Assembly (NCBI RefSeq): GCF_963678975.1
Contig: NC_089281.1
Span: 29,439,616 to 29,503,615 of the forward strand
Direction: 5' to 3'
Source of the DNA: Dysidea avara
Lineage: Eukaryota; Porifera; Demospongiae; Dictyoceratida; Dysideidae
Length of the DNA stretch: 64,000 bases
A program made the translations under genes and the position numbers. The notes beneath the pieces are model-generated. The model was not told the origin of the DNA, searched no databases, and saw nothing but the letters and a program-made list of their open reading frames with translations. Positions 1-13,500 of the stretch are shown one piece after another. How positions within the stretch are numbered: the stretch's first letter is position 1; each line of letters begins with the position of its first letter.

Positions 1-185
1 GATAGCAGAATACCTTTGACTGTTGCCAGTATGTTGAAGTGAGTTTAAACTTAGAAAACACTTGTTGTTATAGCTATCTGTATTCTCATTGTAGTTGGTG
101 TAAAACTAATCAAGCTCTCTACCAAGTAACACAGCTCAGATTAAGGCGAGGTCTTAATCTTGATGACGTCACAAATATTACTAAT

Positions 186-514
186 GTGAGTAAATACACC
201 TGCTGGTTTACTGTATTATGTCACATGAGCAGATTTATACGACCATGCATTTAAAATTAGTTGTGAAGTCCAGTAGGAATGACATAAGATTTTCATAAAA
301 TTGCACAAAGAACTCAAGTAAAAAGAAATATTCAGTCAATCTGTTAAACTGTCTTTAGTGTTGATAAGGTTGAGATTAATGACATAATGTCTGGACACAA
401 TGTGTTGGACTCCTATTATGGTTAAAATAGACACAAAGTGCTGTTAAACTTTTTCAGTTTACAATATCACTCACTGATCTGATTCATACTTATGGTGACT
501 GTTTCTTTGTTCAG
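186..514. other. pseudogene D intron 15, nothing recognised
   Basis: AT-rich sequence between pseudogene exons 15 and 16. I see no ORF, RNA gene or inverted-repeat element here. Confidence 0.4.
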
Positions 515-738
515 TGAACTGTTTTATGAACTAGAAGCTGGTGTTGACTGTAACCTAATCAGGTCCTAACCCAGGAGACACGGGATAGTCTCAAAGAATT
601 TTCTAATGCAGGATTACAAACTATTGACTATGCCACATACATCACTCAGATCGCATCTCAAATAAGCACACTATAGTTGTTGATAGTACTATTATTATGC
701 TGATTGGAGTACATATTGAATTATACATACGTGGAGAG

Positions 739-2009
739 GTAAGTTTTTGGGGAACAACATTGTTAGGGGGGAGTATGCAGGGTGGCACTCCAATATATCC
801 TGTACTCTGATCTTTGTTGTGGTCAAACTTGAAATCTAAACTTTGACCCTTGACTTTTGCTGAAAGACACACTTAACATTTGACCAAATTCTAATGTGTT
901 TTTGTTTGAATTGTTATCCAAGGTGTATTGATTATGGTATACAGTTTATGAACTATGCTTGTCCTTTGACCAACTGCAAATTTTCAGCTTGACTTCAGGA
1001 TGATGGTTGGAGTATACAAGATATATTGTTGGAAAGTTGTTAATTTTCTGCTCACACCTCTGTTATATATTTGTCCTGTTATTTTTTCATAGCTGCACCC
1101 TTTGTTTGAGTGTATAGCTTTCAAACAGTACAGTAGTGCTGTTTAGTATGGTCCCCCGATGATGAGTGCTGCCCATAATGCTGTGGTTAAAAGCCATCAT
1201 AGAAACATCTTACCATAAATCAGGAAAAATTTGTAGTCAAAAAATTTTCATCACTGGCTGCTTTGATGCAAATTAATAAAATGACTAGTTATTTTTTAAT
1301 TACGGCGCATACAAATAATTATGACGCTATGGTAAATGAATCATACAGCCACTGCTCGAGCTACTCATCCTTTACAGATTTGTACTTTCCTGCCACTCAA
1401 AAACTAGCCTCACCTTTCTTTCACAATGGCTAGGCAGTATATTGGTTAAGTTCAATTGAGCAGTCAGAGTGACTCAAAATGCTTCTGACAAGTTACTGCA
1501 AAATCTTTAAAAATACATATTTTGAGTTTTCTATACTGACTAACTAACTTACTGTGATTTTTTCAGCCAACCATCTATATGGTAAACGGGTTTCATTTCT
1601 TCACTGTTCAAAGCTCTTACTTTATCCTCCTTTCTATCCTATTTCTTTTTCCTCTACCGTGTAGGTGTTAATCGTGTGTGCTGGATACTAGTGTCCATAA
1701 TTTCTGTATAGTGAGTTGGTTAGGTGCCTTGCACTGTCCTTTGTAACAGGTGGGACATAGCTGAAAATGAAGCACAGTGGCCACTTCATGTTTCAATAAT
1801 TGATAATCGCCATTTTTCTGTCATGCCATTCAACTTTGTTCCACTTTGTTGTGCCAATACTCCAGCATGCACCTCCATATGATCAACCAATAAGAAAGTA
1901 GCTATTTTTATGATATATGGCAGTCATGTATGAGTTCCACTCAGTATTGACATAGAAGTTGATGTGCTCTTAATGGGATAAATATGAGCATTTATAAAAC
2001 CTGCTGTAG
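739..2009. other. pseudogene D intron 16, mostly unassigned
   Basis: Intron-like AT-rich sequence. A short stretch around 1740-1860 resembles a dispersed repeat also seen near 47760-47960 (shared words such as acatagctgaaa and ggccacttca). Nothing else is recognised. Confidence 0.35.
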
Positions 2010-2185
2010 CTGAACTTAGCTGATGACACTCAGGATATCATTGATGAAATTATCAAGATCAATCAGACTAAAATTGCTGAGATCAACAATTGTACTAATG
2101 ACTTTGATCTTGTATAGTAACCATAACTGGTGTGTATTTTAGCAACTTCTTGAACAACAGATAATAATGTTAAATGAAACTGCAG

Positions 2186-4554
2186 GCCTGTAATACCTGA
2201 TCAGTATTGCTACTACTGCACCAGAATAATATTGGGATATAGATTCAGTGTTTAAATGTCTTGATTGATAAATAATTATGGCGAGGTATGTTTTGTGGTG
2301 TCAAGACAACATTCAGTAGAAGCGTATGGTAAACTATATGGCTACTCAAAATAAAATGGCAACCTGGTGGGTTTCACTCATCTGCATGAAATATTTTATC
2401 GTAGATACATATTTTATTTGTGTGTTTATATTCTTCTATAGAACAAAGGATTGGAAATCATAAGATCCTTTTTATTTTGTTCAAGAATATACATGACATA
2501 TTTAATTTATTATATTTGTAAATATTTATACATATCATATTTTATCAATCATATATACAGATGTGAGGTTATTAAAGTTTTTCTGTGGCCTCTATATGTC
2601 TAAACAAGATGCATGTGTATCATAAACTACATGATGTTCTATCCCAGTGTGTGAAGGAAGGATGCTACTGCTATAGAGAAGATTGCAGAATCGTCATTGT
2701 ATGATGGAGCAATTACAAATAAATAATATACAAATAAAGATGTACACACCAGGTGGGGCCTCACCTATGCCGGCAAAGCTTTTAACTATATAATATACTT
2801 GTAGTTTGGAAAATTGTTTAAATGTACCACCTGATGATAAACCATATCATGAAGGAAAACCAAGCCCACAACTTAAAAATACTTGTGCAAGGCAAATGTA
2901 AGACTTGAAGACATGAATGGTTGCTATTTGCTACCTCTATAGGTACCTGACTATTACTCACCAGTAATGGTAACACGAAGACCCATCAGTAATAGTAACA
3001 CAAACTACTCAAGGAAGAATGTGTGAGCCTGCTTAAAAGATTTTTAAACTAGGTACTCTAATAGAGCAATCAGGGATTCTCTAATAGAACATTTGTATAC
3101 ATCTGCAAAGTTGGTAGTACACCATACAATAACATGTTGCCACAACAAGTTAATAGCTTTGGCATGTGAAATCTGTATTAGGTTATAAGTGTGTATTCTA
3201 CAACAGGGGCGTAGGAAGATATTTAACCTATGGGTGCTGAATGGTAAAGGTGAAGACCAACAAAAAAAAAGGTCTTGAGCTGATAGCAATGGCTGCATAT
3301 ATTCTACAATATTTATAACTGCATAGTTGACTACACTATATACTCTGAACGAATACTGTGACTGCTTTATTAGAGTTGACTGCTCTATTAGAGTAACTCG
3401 ATCGTTTCAGTAATATATAGTAGTGTGCTTACACCCGTTAGTTACGTCACTGGAAATATTTATAGGTGCCCAAGCACCCATGGTTCCTATGCCCCTGTAC
3501 AATTAATTTATAAGGTGAAGATACACTACATGACTTATATAAGAAGCTCTGTTGACTTGTGTTCCAACCAGCTGTGATGTGATGGAACAGGAATTGTCAT
3601 TTGTTGGACTTGCATTGGGGAAACACAAAATGAGTACTAAATATGTTGCTAGACCAGCACATTGAAGCAAAGGATTTGTTGAGAATAGTAAACATTTATT
3701 CTCCACCCCAGCATGCCATGCAGTGATTAGTTGTGTGATTATAACATATAATAATAGTTACATGCACAATGATGTAATGCTGGGATCACATGCACAATGA
3801 AGTAATTAGATTATAATATTAATTTATGGTCACTGGAAAATTAAATGCAACACAGTGATGTATAATCAATTAACCATATATAAAATCTGATCTATATAAA
3901 TTACATCTGATCTGTATATAATAGTACAATTATATGACAAGTTCAACATATTATATAAAAGCATATGAACATAGATAAGTGATTGGTCTACTTTATCTTG
4001 AGCAACAAATGGCATTATGATTCCATGTTTTGCATTCTAGAGAAGAAGTAAATATGTACATGGTAAGTATATTTGTAATTATCCATGTTAAAACCAAGCT
4101 CAAATACACCTGTTACCATATCCCAAAGGTATACCCAAAAAGGATGCTAAAGACCAACCACTTAATTCTAATAAACATATGTTATATTCTGGATAGCATG
4201 TTCCATCTCACGTTTCATTGTTGTGTGAAGATTCCAAACTGTAAGTATAAGCACCACCTTACCGCTACCACACACGCCAGGGCTTGAATAGATGCTGGGT
4301 TCATTTAAACACCAGATCCAAAATCACTTGTAGGAAATGAACTCCTGGGCTTCTTGGTAGAGGCAAATAACAACTTACATGCAAGACCCTTCTCTTCTTG
4401 TAAATGTTTCCAATTGTTAACAACCCTCTTATATTGGACCTGCTATTTACCACCAGAACACACATGGTCCCCAATTGTGTTTGCTTTCATACATAAAGTG
4501 ACAAGCACACTTCATTTGAGAGGTGATTTTAAGAGACCTAGTTTTGTCATTAAC
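2186..4554. other. intergenic region between tail-to-tail pseudogene D and gene A
   Basis: No gene is supported. It contains a MITE-like inverted repeat (3202-3499) and copies of the dispersed palindromic motif at 3054-3091 and 3360-3403. The remainder is AT-rich and unassigned. Confidence 0.5.
3202..3499. mobile_element. MITE-like element with about 15-bp inverted ends
   Basis: The left end reads acaggggcgtaggaa and the right end reads ttcctatgcccctgt, an inverted pair about 300 bp apart with no coding capacity between them. A second shared inner block (tatgggtgct / agcacccat) supports the pairing. Two copies of the dispersed CTCTAATAGAG motif lie inside. The superfamily is not assigned. 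Confidence 0.55.
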
Positions 4555-7500
4555 TTACGGATAATTAGAGGATTCATCATCCTCATCTGGATCAACAGTA
4601 GGAACAGCTGAGTATGGTATACCCATAGTCATACGTCTCAAATAGTGTGACAACCAAACTGCAAACACCAGTGTTGGAATGAAGAACAGGACACACCATC
4701 CAATGGCCAGCCAGAATGCATTCTAAGTGACACAAAGATTTAAACCATACTGGGATAATTGTTAACGTACTATTCCATCCACAGCTTCCACACACACCTC
4801 ATTGTAAAGGTTAGTGTATGTGGCATAGAGTGGCCTACATCTTCCAATATTATTCTCCAACTATATAGTACCAGGTCTATAGTGTATATACAGGTATACA
4901 CTCACATTATTAACAGCCCAGTCAGCAAAGTCAGTTGCATATGCAACAACACGATTGAACACTGTTTGGGTCCGCTGTCACAGATTAAAATACACCACAC
5001 ACTTTGACAAATAAACAAACTCACGTTTAGCACGAGTTGAGTACCATTGGGTCCATTCAGTTGCTCAAAAGTTGCATTAGCATTAACAAGTACCTCTTGA
5101 ACCCTTGACTGGAGATGTGAGAAAGTAAAACCAAGAGTTATAAAAATGATACTGATCAACAAGATGATGTTCTACACTTACTTGTGACTCCACTGCAGTT
5201 TCATTTAACACTATTATCTGTTGTTCAAGGAGTTTCTAGAATACACAAGCAAATACACAATATCATTGACATTCAGTGACTCACTGTATAGTTGTTGATC
5301 TCAGCAATTGTAGTTTGATTGATCCTGATAATTTCATCAATGATACCCTGAGTGTCATTACCAAAGCCAGGCTACACAAGGAATATAATACACAAGCCAT
5401 GCAGAAGAAAACTATGGCAAAGAGTGGAGAGGGAAACAAACAACATCTGCAAGAGTGGTCAGCAGCAAGCAAACTTCAGAACCATACTACCCTATGTTTC
5501 TCTCACAGCTCACCTGCTTATTAAGATAAAATTGGTATTTCACTGTCTCCATATCACTAATAGCCTTGCTGACATTCATTGTACTCAGTTGAGATGTGAT
5601 TTGATCAACATATGTTAAATAATCAAGGGTATTTAGTCCAGCGTTAGCAAAGGAATTAAGACTATCACGTGTGTCCTGGGATAGAATCTGGTCAAGATTG
5701 AAGTTGACCTCATCTTGAAGATCATCAAATAAATCCTGCAAGTCAGGAATTTGCTAGAAACAAAAACATCATATAATACACAATGAATATATTACATGAT
5801 GATTATGATTCAGGGTTGAGGCTAAGAAGCCTGTACAACTGTTCATACATACATACAACAGATACAACATACAAAACAAAATCAACTATTAACACAATAT
5901 AAAATTAAACAAATTAACTATGAAATGTAAATTTGAAGTGATAGAAATAAATAAACAGTAAACAGGATTTAGTATTTAATGAAGACAGTATTTACATAAC
6001 AAGGGAGTGTCACGTAGGTACACACTGTATAGGTAGATCTGTGACTGCAGTTACGTCTTGACCCACCAAAATTTTGCTGTGACCCTTGTATAAGCAGTAA
6101 ATACTGTAAGTCGAGAATTGTAATAATAATAATTGTGACCCACTGAGTAAAAACTGGTAATTTTTGCACATTCCTCGAATTCCATTTTATTACTTCTCTG
6201 CTATCTATAGGAGTGGATAGCCAAAGTTTCAGCCTTTAGTCTTGGAGTTATAGTGCTAGACAGTGGAACAGGAAATTCGATTTGTACAGCAACGGTACGG
6301 CAAATAAATTACAGGTACTTGTTTAATTGACCATAACTCATGACTGAAACAAGCTATGGAGACAGGGATTGGCTCAGTCTGTTCACCATGAAATGGCAAA
6401 TTGATAAAGGTATAGTGTTTTCCCTGTAAATTTCCATGTGGACAAAGGAGAAGGCCATTCCAACAATGAAATGACGATGGTAAACTATTACTACTAAATA
6501 AGTGCCCATAACTCACGTGCCTTATGCTGTACAAATATGAAACAAAGAATTCTTACTCTATGAAGAGGCAAATTTGAAAGTTTTATTGATTGAGCTTTGT
6601 TTCAGTTCATACCTATGCAATTAAAACATACAATGTGGCATGCATACTTTTACCCAGTTCATTTCAATACATTCTTATTGCAAAATAGAATTTTGTGCAA
6701 ATGGTTGGTTTTCACTCAGCAGATCACAATCACTGGATCTGCGAAAACTGGTCTTATCGCCCAAGACAGGAAGCTTGATTTTTTCACACAATCACAAAGC
6801 TTAATAAACGCACTATCAAATTTCACTGTCACAGTTGACCAGAGTAAAGTGATCTGCTTTTTTCAAGCACAGTGGCAAGCCGTACAAGTGGTCTGGGGTC
6901 TTGATGGAGCCCTGGCCAACCAAGAGATGGCTGTGTGTGGCTGCACAGCTCCATGGTATAGTACAATGATCTGTGCTGTAAATTTCTTTTCATATTTTAG
7001 CCAGTGGAGGCTATACTTTTTATTGTAACTCCTAATGCATGATCAATTAGTCCAATGCAATGCCATGCAGTATGCAGTTGACTCATTGGAACTTTTGAAA
7101 AGTAGCTAATGTAAAGACAATTAACAAGTGTATCAAAACAGTGGCTATAATCTGTACTGAATGCTCTATTAGAGTATATTACAATGACTGCTCTATTAGA
7201 GTATCTCGATCTTTTTACAAGTAGTTGAAAAGTGGTACAGCACCATGTCACCATGGACTCCAACTCTGCTTAGTACTAGGATTGGGCGATATTGAAAATT
7301 TCCTCCCACGGTTATTGTGGAGCTTATTATTACGATTATTGCAAATATCACGGTATTGAAATGAACTATAGCAAGTACACTCAAAACTGTTACACAGTAT
7401 ATTTGCATGGGTGAACTTTGTTTACCAGCTACGGGCGACCAGCACACCACAAGGATTTCGGAAAAGCCAGCCTAACTTATAGAGCATGGAGTATACATAT

Positions 7501-10500
7501 AAATTTTGAAGGAGACATAGCTAGTTTCTATGTACATAGCTAGCAGATAATTTACTAAGACATATAATGTGAAGCCAGAATTGTTAACCCACAATCACAG
7601 TAGTGCTACATCACGTGCCTCGCCTCGCGTATATTCTAATAATTAGTGCGTCGCTTCATGTGTAGTAGCGCATGGGTTAGGCTTGTTTGCTAGTACAAGG
7701 AGGCTGAAATACTGATTGACAAGTACAATATGGCGTTGTTAACACGGCTATGATATCGCAATAACCGTTTATACCGGCATGGCGGTTTTTCAAAAACAAG
7801 GCGGTATCGGTTATTGCTAGCTGTAATACCGCCTTGTTACTGTCATACCGGTATATCGCCCAACCCTACTTAGTACTACAGCATTGATTCTATAATGTGT
7901 AGTACAGTAATCAGTGCTGTCTAGTAATGTTTGAGTAGAAAATCTGTGGTGCCAAAACTCAGGCCTGCTCAGCCTGTTGTTGAGTATTTTTACCGAGGCA
8001 GCTGCCTCAGTTGCTTCAATGGTAGCTACGCTACTGATCCTGTCTACTTGGATGGTATCAATGCCTCAGGCTTGTGTAATAACAATGATACCATCCTCAT
8101 AATTGTATAACTGTAACACCCACATCCTTTGCATATTGGAAGCTTCATAAAATCCTTTCACCTGACACACATATTGACAGCAAACAAGATGAAAGAAAGG
8201 TGCTCAGTCACACATGCACGCACGCACACACACACGGTAAACAGGACTGATACTTACTTTTGTAATATTAATGACTTCATCTAGATTAAGACTAGGCCTC
8301 AGCCGGAGTTGAGCCACTTTATAAACAGCTTGGTTAGCTTTACACCCACTACAACATGTAGACAAATTTCAAAACACAAACAGTATGTTCTCTAATTCAC
8401 TTTAATATATCAGTCACACTCAACGATATACTGCTATTATCCAGTATGAAACAACCCAGTAAAGATCCACCCCATAAGTCACTATTATCAACAATCTACA
8501 AATAAGACATGTAAACTAATACACATCAAGACACACATGATATGTCATTTCAAGTACTATGTTTTGACGTGCTCGATCCCTTCTCTAATTTGATACCTGC
8601 CCACCTACCATGAAATTGCTCCGGCCATTTCCAAGAAGTGAGTAGCCAAAGTTTTAATAATTTCTTCAAAGAGGCCTTAATTTTGAAGTCTTTACACACT
8701 TTAGAAAACCACAAACCTCTTATTTGATTGCCTTGAAATTTGGCACACAGTAAATTCATGTACCAAGTTTGACACTATTCCATTAAATATTCACAAAGTT
8801 ATGGACCATTTATGCAAAATGATAAATTGTCATAGCTACAGGGTAACTGCAGATGATGTTATGTACTCACTGTATTAGAGCATTACAATAATATAAACAT
8901 GCAATATAGTACAAATATAACTGCTCAATAATCATCATAGTGTCTGTAGACAAGAAATGCCAAACCCACAAGCCATCCTTTGGGGTCACATAAATACAAA
9001 AAAGTGAAATCTATGCTGAAACATCATTGCAACCATTTCTTGGTCGCCACGTTTGATTTCACATTTTTTAACATGGGTGTTTTGAAGGCCACACCCTTGA
9101 CTGTATCTTATGTTAGTCATCAGTAGTCTGATGATTAGTAACACACACTTCTTCAAACTATTTTGTAAAAGCTAACAAAAGACTGTAAGGATTTATTTTG
9201 TACAAACTAAGCATTTATCAATTTATTTTATTACCATATAGAGACAGTAAAGCACATTGTTACTGATGTACCACCTACAAAATAATATTTATGTTGTGGC
9301 TATGTAAAACAGTAATCACCTATATTGTATTTTCATAAATCATATAGACAGATATGGCATGACCAACCTTCCCTGATCAATTACAAATGTGTGCAGCTGT
9401 TAATTCTTACCTTTGAGAACAGCTCATAACTGGGTATGTCATCATTTGGAGGATCTTCTGAAATAGAGTAACAAACTTTGAGCATGTTGGCTCCCAAGAA
9501 GAATGTGATTGACGTCAACAATAAGAGGATAACAGCAAATATAAACATAAGAGGAACTCCACTGTAATGTTACAATACTAGTAACATAATTGCCTTTCAC
9601 AATTATTCTTACCAATATATCAAGGTTATTCCACCATAATGTGATAACTGTGTTCTATTAGGTGGTTCAGTATTCCTTTTGAATCCAGTAGCACCCAGTA
9701 CTAGTCCAACAATTAATATTAATATCACAATTAATGTTTGTGAGCATATCACAACGCTGACAGCATAGCTGTAGATTTGATCATTGATCATCAACCTTCT
9801 CATTGTGATCTTGATTCTGACTCACCGTGGAGCATCATATTCATTAAGATCCTCTTGAATATCACCTGATTGTGTCCGAATATCACCAACAAACCCATCT
9901 TCATTTAGAATCTGATTTGGACAAGGAGAACACAGTACACAGCATTTGTTCTGGGCAGGAGTACTACTAGGGCCAGATACATGCATGGTGAGGCCAGGAA
10001 ACATGGCTTAGTAACATCACACTATAGAGACACATACACTGGAGAAAAGAACTAATAATCTGTGCACATAAATATTATGAACTACCATGAGACTAGAGCA
10101 CTCAGTAATAAATCTATAAATAAGGATAAGAGTGGAGAGAAAGTCTCTAAGAGAAAGGCATCTGGGATTGCATCTCAAAGAAACTGAAAATATTGTTAAT
10201 ATCTTCAGAATGCAAGTGGTCACAATACGTAGCACGTAGCGTAAAATTACACACTAGAATTTTTTTGTACTTCACTGCTAAAAAAGAAATCAAATTGTTT
10301 AAAAGACGTTTGCAGCCCATTGTATTCTGTTGACACACAAAAACATTTTCAACATACATCACTCAGTTCCTGTTCTATATCATGAGCAATTTTTCTAATA
10401 GAATTTCGAAACTCTTCTGCTTGATCCAATATTTCTAAATCAACAACATTTCTAAGAGTTAGCCTGAATCAAGTCTAACCTTTTGCCTGGTCTTGCACTT

Positions 10501-13500
10501 GGTCCCTGATGTCACATGGAATGCTATAGAACGTGGCATTGGCCTACCAACACAGTAACAGTTAGATACAACTAAACTATATGCTTACCTCAAGGGCTTG
10601 TTTTCTAATATCACCGATTTGTTCAAGCCGATTCAACACTGATGTCACATCATCAACCTGAGTAATAATGTAGTCACACATTGTATCTATTTCAGATAAG
10701 GAGTGACTTTTTGATATGAACTGTTATATGGTGTCAGAAGTGGGATCTATAATGGCATACAATATTATCAATCTGTGAGCTGTTTCATTCAACAATACAT
10801 TGTAAAAACTGAGGAGACTTTGGGGAGCAACTAGTATGGCTCCTGAAGGCACAAAAGGTTCTGACAAATCCAACATGACCATTATACTGGGCAAAGAAAC
10901 ATAAAAGGTATAAGACTCTGTCATTAGTCTACTACCACTAGCATGAACTGTTTCCATCAACGAAGAAGAAACTTGAGCAGTGTCAAAAAACACAGATATA
11001 TCAGTATGACAAGGGAATATACCATTACCTGGCATTTACAAGATACATATAGTCAACATATCTACAACAAAGCAACCAGTAATCATGTAAGTCCACAACT
11101 GTACGTTGTCCAAACCACTCAAAGAACTGTACAACAAGTAACAGACATCACCTTGCCCAACTGAGGATGTCGTGAATGACAACAATTAGGCAGCACCTCC
11201 AATTATCACCCTCCTTTGAAACTAACGAAAAGGCATGGTTGTTTTATGATCATAAAACAGTTAGTTTCAATACACCTTGTGGACTGTTCAATGAAAATGT
11301 ACATGAGTATTTTCTACTAGAGTAATTCAACAAAGTAAAGTTCATTGTACATCTCGGGCCTTATGTCTACAAGCTCCCCCAAAAAGAACAGTACAACAGT
11401 GAGCATGTAGAACAACTCATATTCTTGTAATGCACCTTTGAATAAGGAATTCACTTTAAATGGTTTCCTGAACATCAGGTTTCCAATGCACTAAACTATT
11501 GATCTCTCCTCAAAACACCTACTGGGCCTAAACCCTCAACATTTTTGCGTATGAAACAAAACTATCACATTGAAGTGTCCTTACCACAATACATTACTTA
11601 CCACTGTGTAATCAACTTTAACGGTGTACTGCTCATTTGGTATCTTATTACACGCACTACCCAGCCCAGCTTTATGACAGTTTGTTTTCAGTGTCTGAAT
11701 ATTGTTAGCTAAATCATCTAGTTCGGTTTGTAGTGCTTTGGTTAAATTGAGTAGCTTTGCAACAGTAGTGTTGACTATCCGCAGTGCATTAATAGAATTG
11801 TCAAGGTCTACAAATCAAGGAATAAAAATTAGATAACTTGATGAAAATCATGGGAATGAATACTAACTGTGATGTGTGTGTGTGTGTGTGTGTGTGTAGT
11901 GTATCTAGGCCAAGCTGTAAAACAGGCAAGCCATAATGAAAAGGTTGCTTGCAAAAGATGAAAAGTATTATTTTTGAGGGACCGTAGTTTGGGAATATTT
12001 ATGCCTAAGGAAATTACACTGATGTGCTACTGAAGGTGGAGGGAATTTCCACAGGCTTGTTTGGAAAATACTGGTGTGGCATGCCGGCTTCTGGGGCCTC
12101 ATGATGCACTACTGTGTGTCTTGATATTGTGTTGTATGCATTTGTACTGTGTGCGTGTGTGTGGTGTGGTGTGGTGTGGTGTGGTGTGCATCTAAGTAAC
12201 AGTTACATCATTATGTGGGTGATATTGTAATCTATTGCATTGATGCTTTTAAACTGATCTGATCGATGTTTTGTAGTCTATGTTCATATCTTTGATCAAA
12301 ACATTGATGTTTCGATCAGCTTTGATTGATGATTTTGCATTGAACACGGAACATTGATGTTTTGTGATTGATGCAATCACTGATCACTAAACATCTGAGT
12401 AAACATTTTAAATAGCACTTTAAGTCCCCATTGAAGTAATCCAGTAGAGGAGGCTACAACCATAGATAAGGCCACATAAACTTAATTATTAGTTTCTCAT
12501 CCTCTTGCACTCACAATAGCAGTGTGGGAGGGTGGATTTTTATTTTATTTTTTACTAACTATATAGCAGAATTAGCTAGCTAAAATGACTCACAATGCAG
12601 TTTACCAACTTAAAGGTGCTGGATGGCTGCTCTAAACCACCAGAGGTGCAAAAAAATCCTTGATGAGGTAAGAAAAACAGCAATGCGGGTGGGGAAGAGA
12701 AACTAATAATTAAGTTTATGTGGCCTAAATATTACCTATGCTACAACCACTCGGCTACAACTTGTTATACAAAAGATCAAAGCAGAGTGTAATAACAATG
12801 GTATCACCCGAGTGTATGGGATATAATTATTTTATATCCCAGTACATGGAAGTTCATAGATATTGAAGCCCCTGTTGGTGTACAAGATGTCATTTGGAGT
12901 GTGTAGAGATTTAACTTAATAGCTACTAGAGAGACACTATAATTTATGTGACCAGATTTTATAAAACTGATCCAAGCACATCAGGCAAAATCAAACTAAC
13001 ACCACCAGTGGATAGCTACACTCTAGTTTCGACCCTCAGTACCATTCAGACTACTCAAGGCTGGTCTTAACAGACATCTTTTCTGGGTGGTGTGGAAAGC
13101 TCGAATGATGGCTTCTGGCCTTGTGAAGGGCCTGGCTTGGCAAGAATCAGTGGTTTACCGGTGGATGGCCTGACAATGTTGGTCAAACAGTTTTTCTGTT
13201 GATTTTGCTGATATCAGCCACTAAGAAGCCAGCATGACTTCAATTGTAGTCTGCCTCTATTTTGAAGTCTATCTCTTGCCCACTCCACCACCCCTCATCC
13301 TTTGTGAGCACTCATGATACTACTTCGTTCGTCCACCTGCCCAGATTTTCTACTACAAGCAGCTACAAGTACTGGAAGTGGAGTAAAAGGTAATAGATTG
13401 GTACATCTCTTGTGCAAATTTTCATATGCATGCTTGCTATCCTTGACAAGTTACACTGACTTCAACTCTTTAAAACCGTTTATCTGGTACGATTTGGATC

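Larger units (their letters stand above)
1..2185 (+). pseudogene. prominin-like pseudogene D, exons 14-18 only
   Basis: Five blocks match consecutive exons of the three intact prominin-like genes in this window but lie on the opposite strand. They are the end of exon 14 (1-38), exon 15 (95-185, 91 bp, open, good splice sites), exon 16 (515-738), exon 17 (2010-2096, 87 bp, open) and the first part of exon 18 (2143-2185). Exon 16 is 224 bp instead of 240 and carries an extra 2 bp just before a TAG, so the frame is lost. The donor after exon 17 has lost its GT (AA instead). Homology stops inside exon 18 at about 2185 and I found no exons 19-22 downstream. Upstream exons would lie left of the window. 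A broken gene remnant is much more likely than a functional gene; it still shows the exon spacing of the family. Confidence 0.8.
5754..8257 (-). other. gene A intron 15, repeat-bearing
   Basis: A 2.5-kb intron. It holds a dispersed repeat at about 6190-6740, palindromic-motif copies at 7160-7211 and a hAT-like MITE at 7277-7868. The rest is AT-rich with no supported gene; the 143-codon ORF at 6597-7028 lies in the repeat. Confidence 0.6.

Noticed and set aside
6597-7028. 143-codon ORF
   Set aside because: Lies in a dispersed repeat inside gene A intron 15; the related copy at 51205-51780 does not keep the frame.
9796-9825. Interpretation of genes A and C as pseudogenes because of the in-frame TGA
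   Set aside because: Everything else in both genes is intact, and removing the 27- or 30-bp GT...AG segment restores the frame exactly at the same place in both.
10724-11164. Overlapping ORFs of 103 and 73 codons in gene A intron 7
   Set aside because: No similarity to prominin exons or known families and no matching splice sites.
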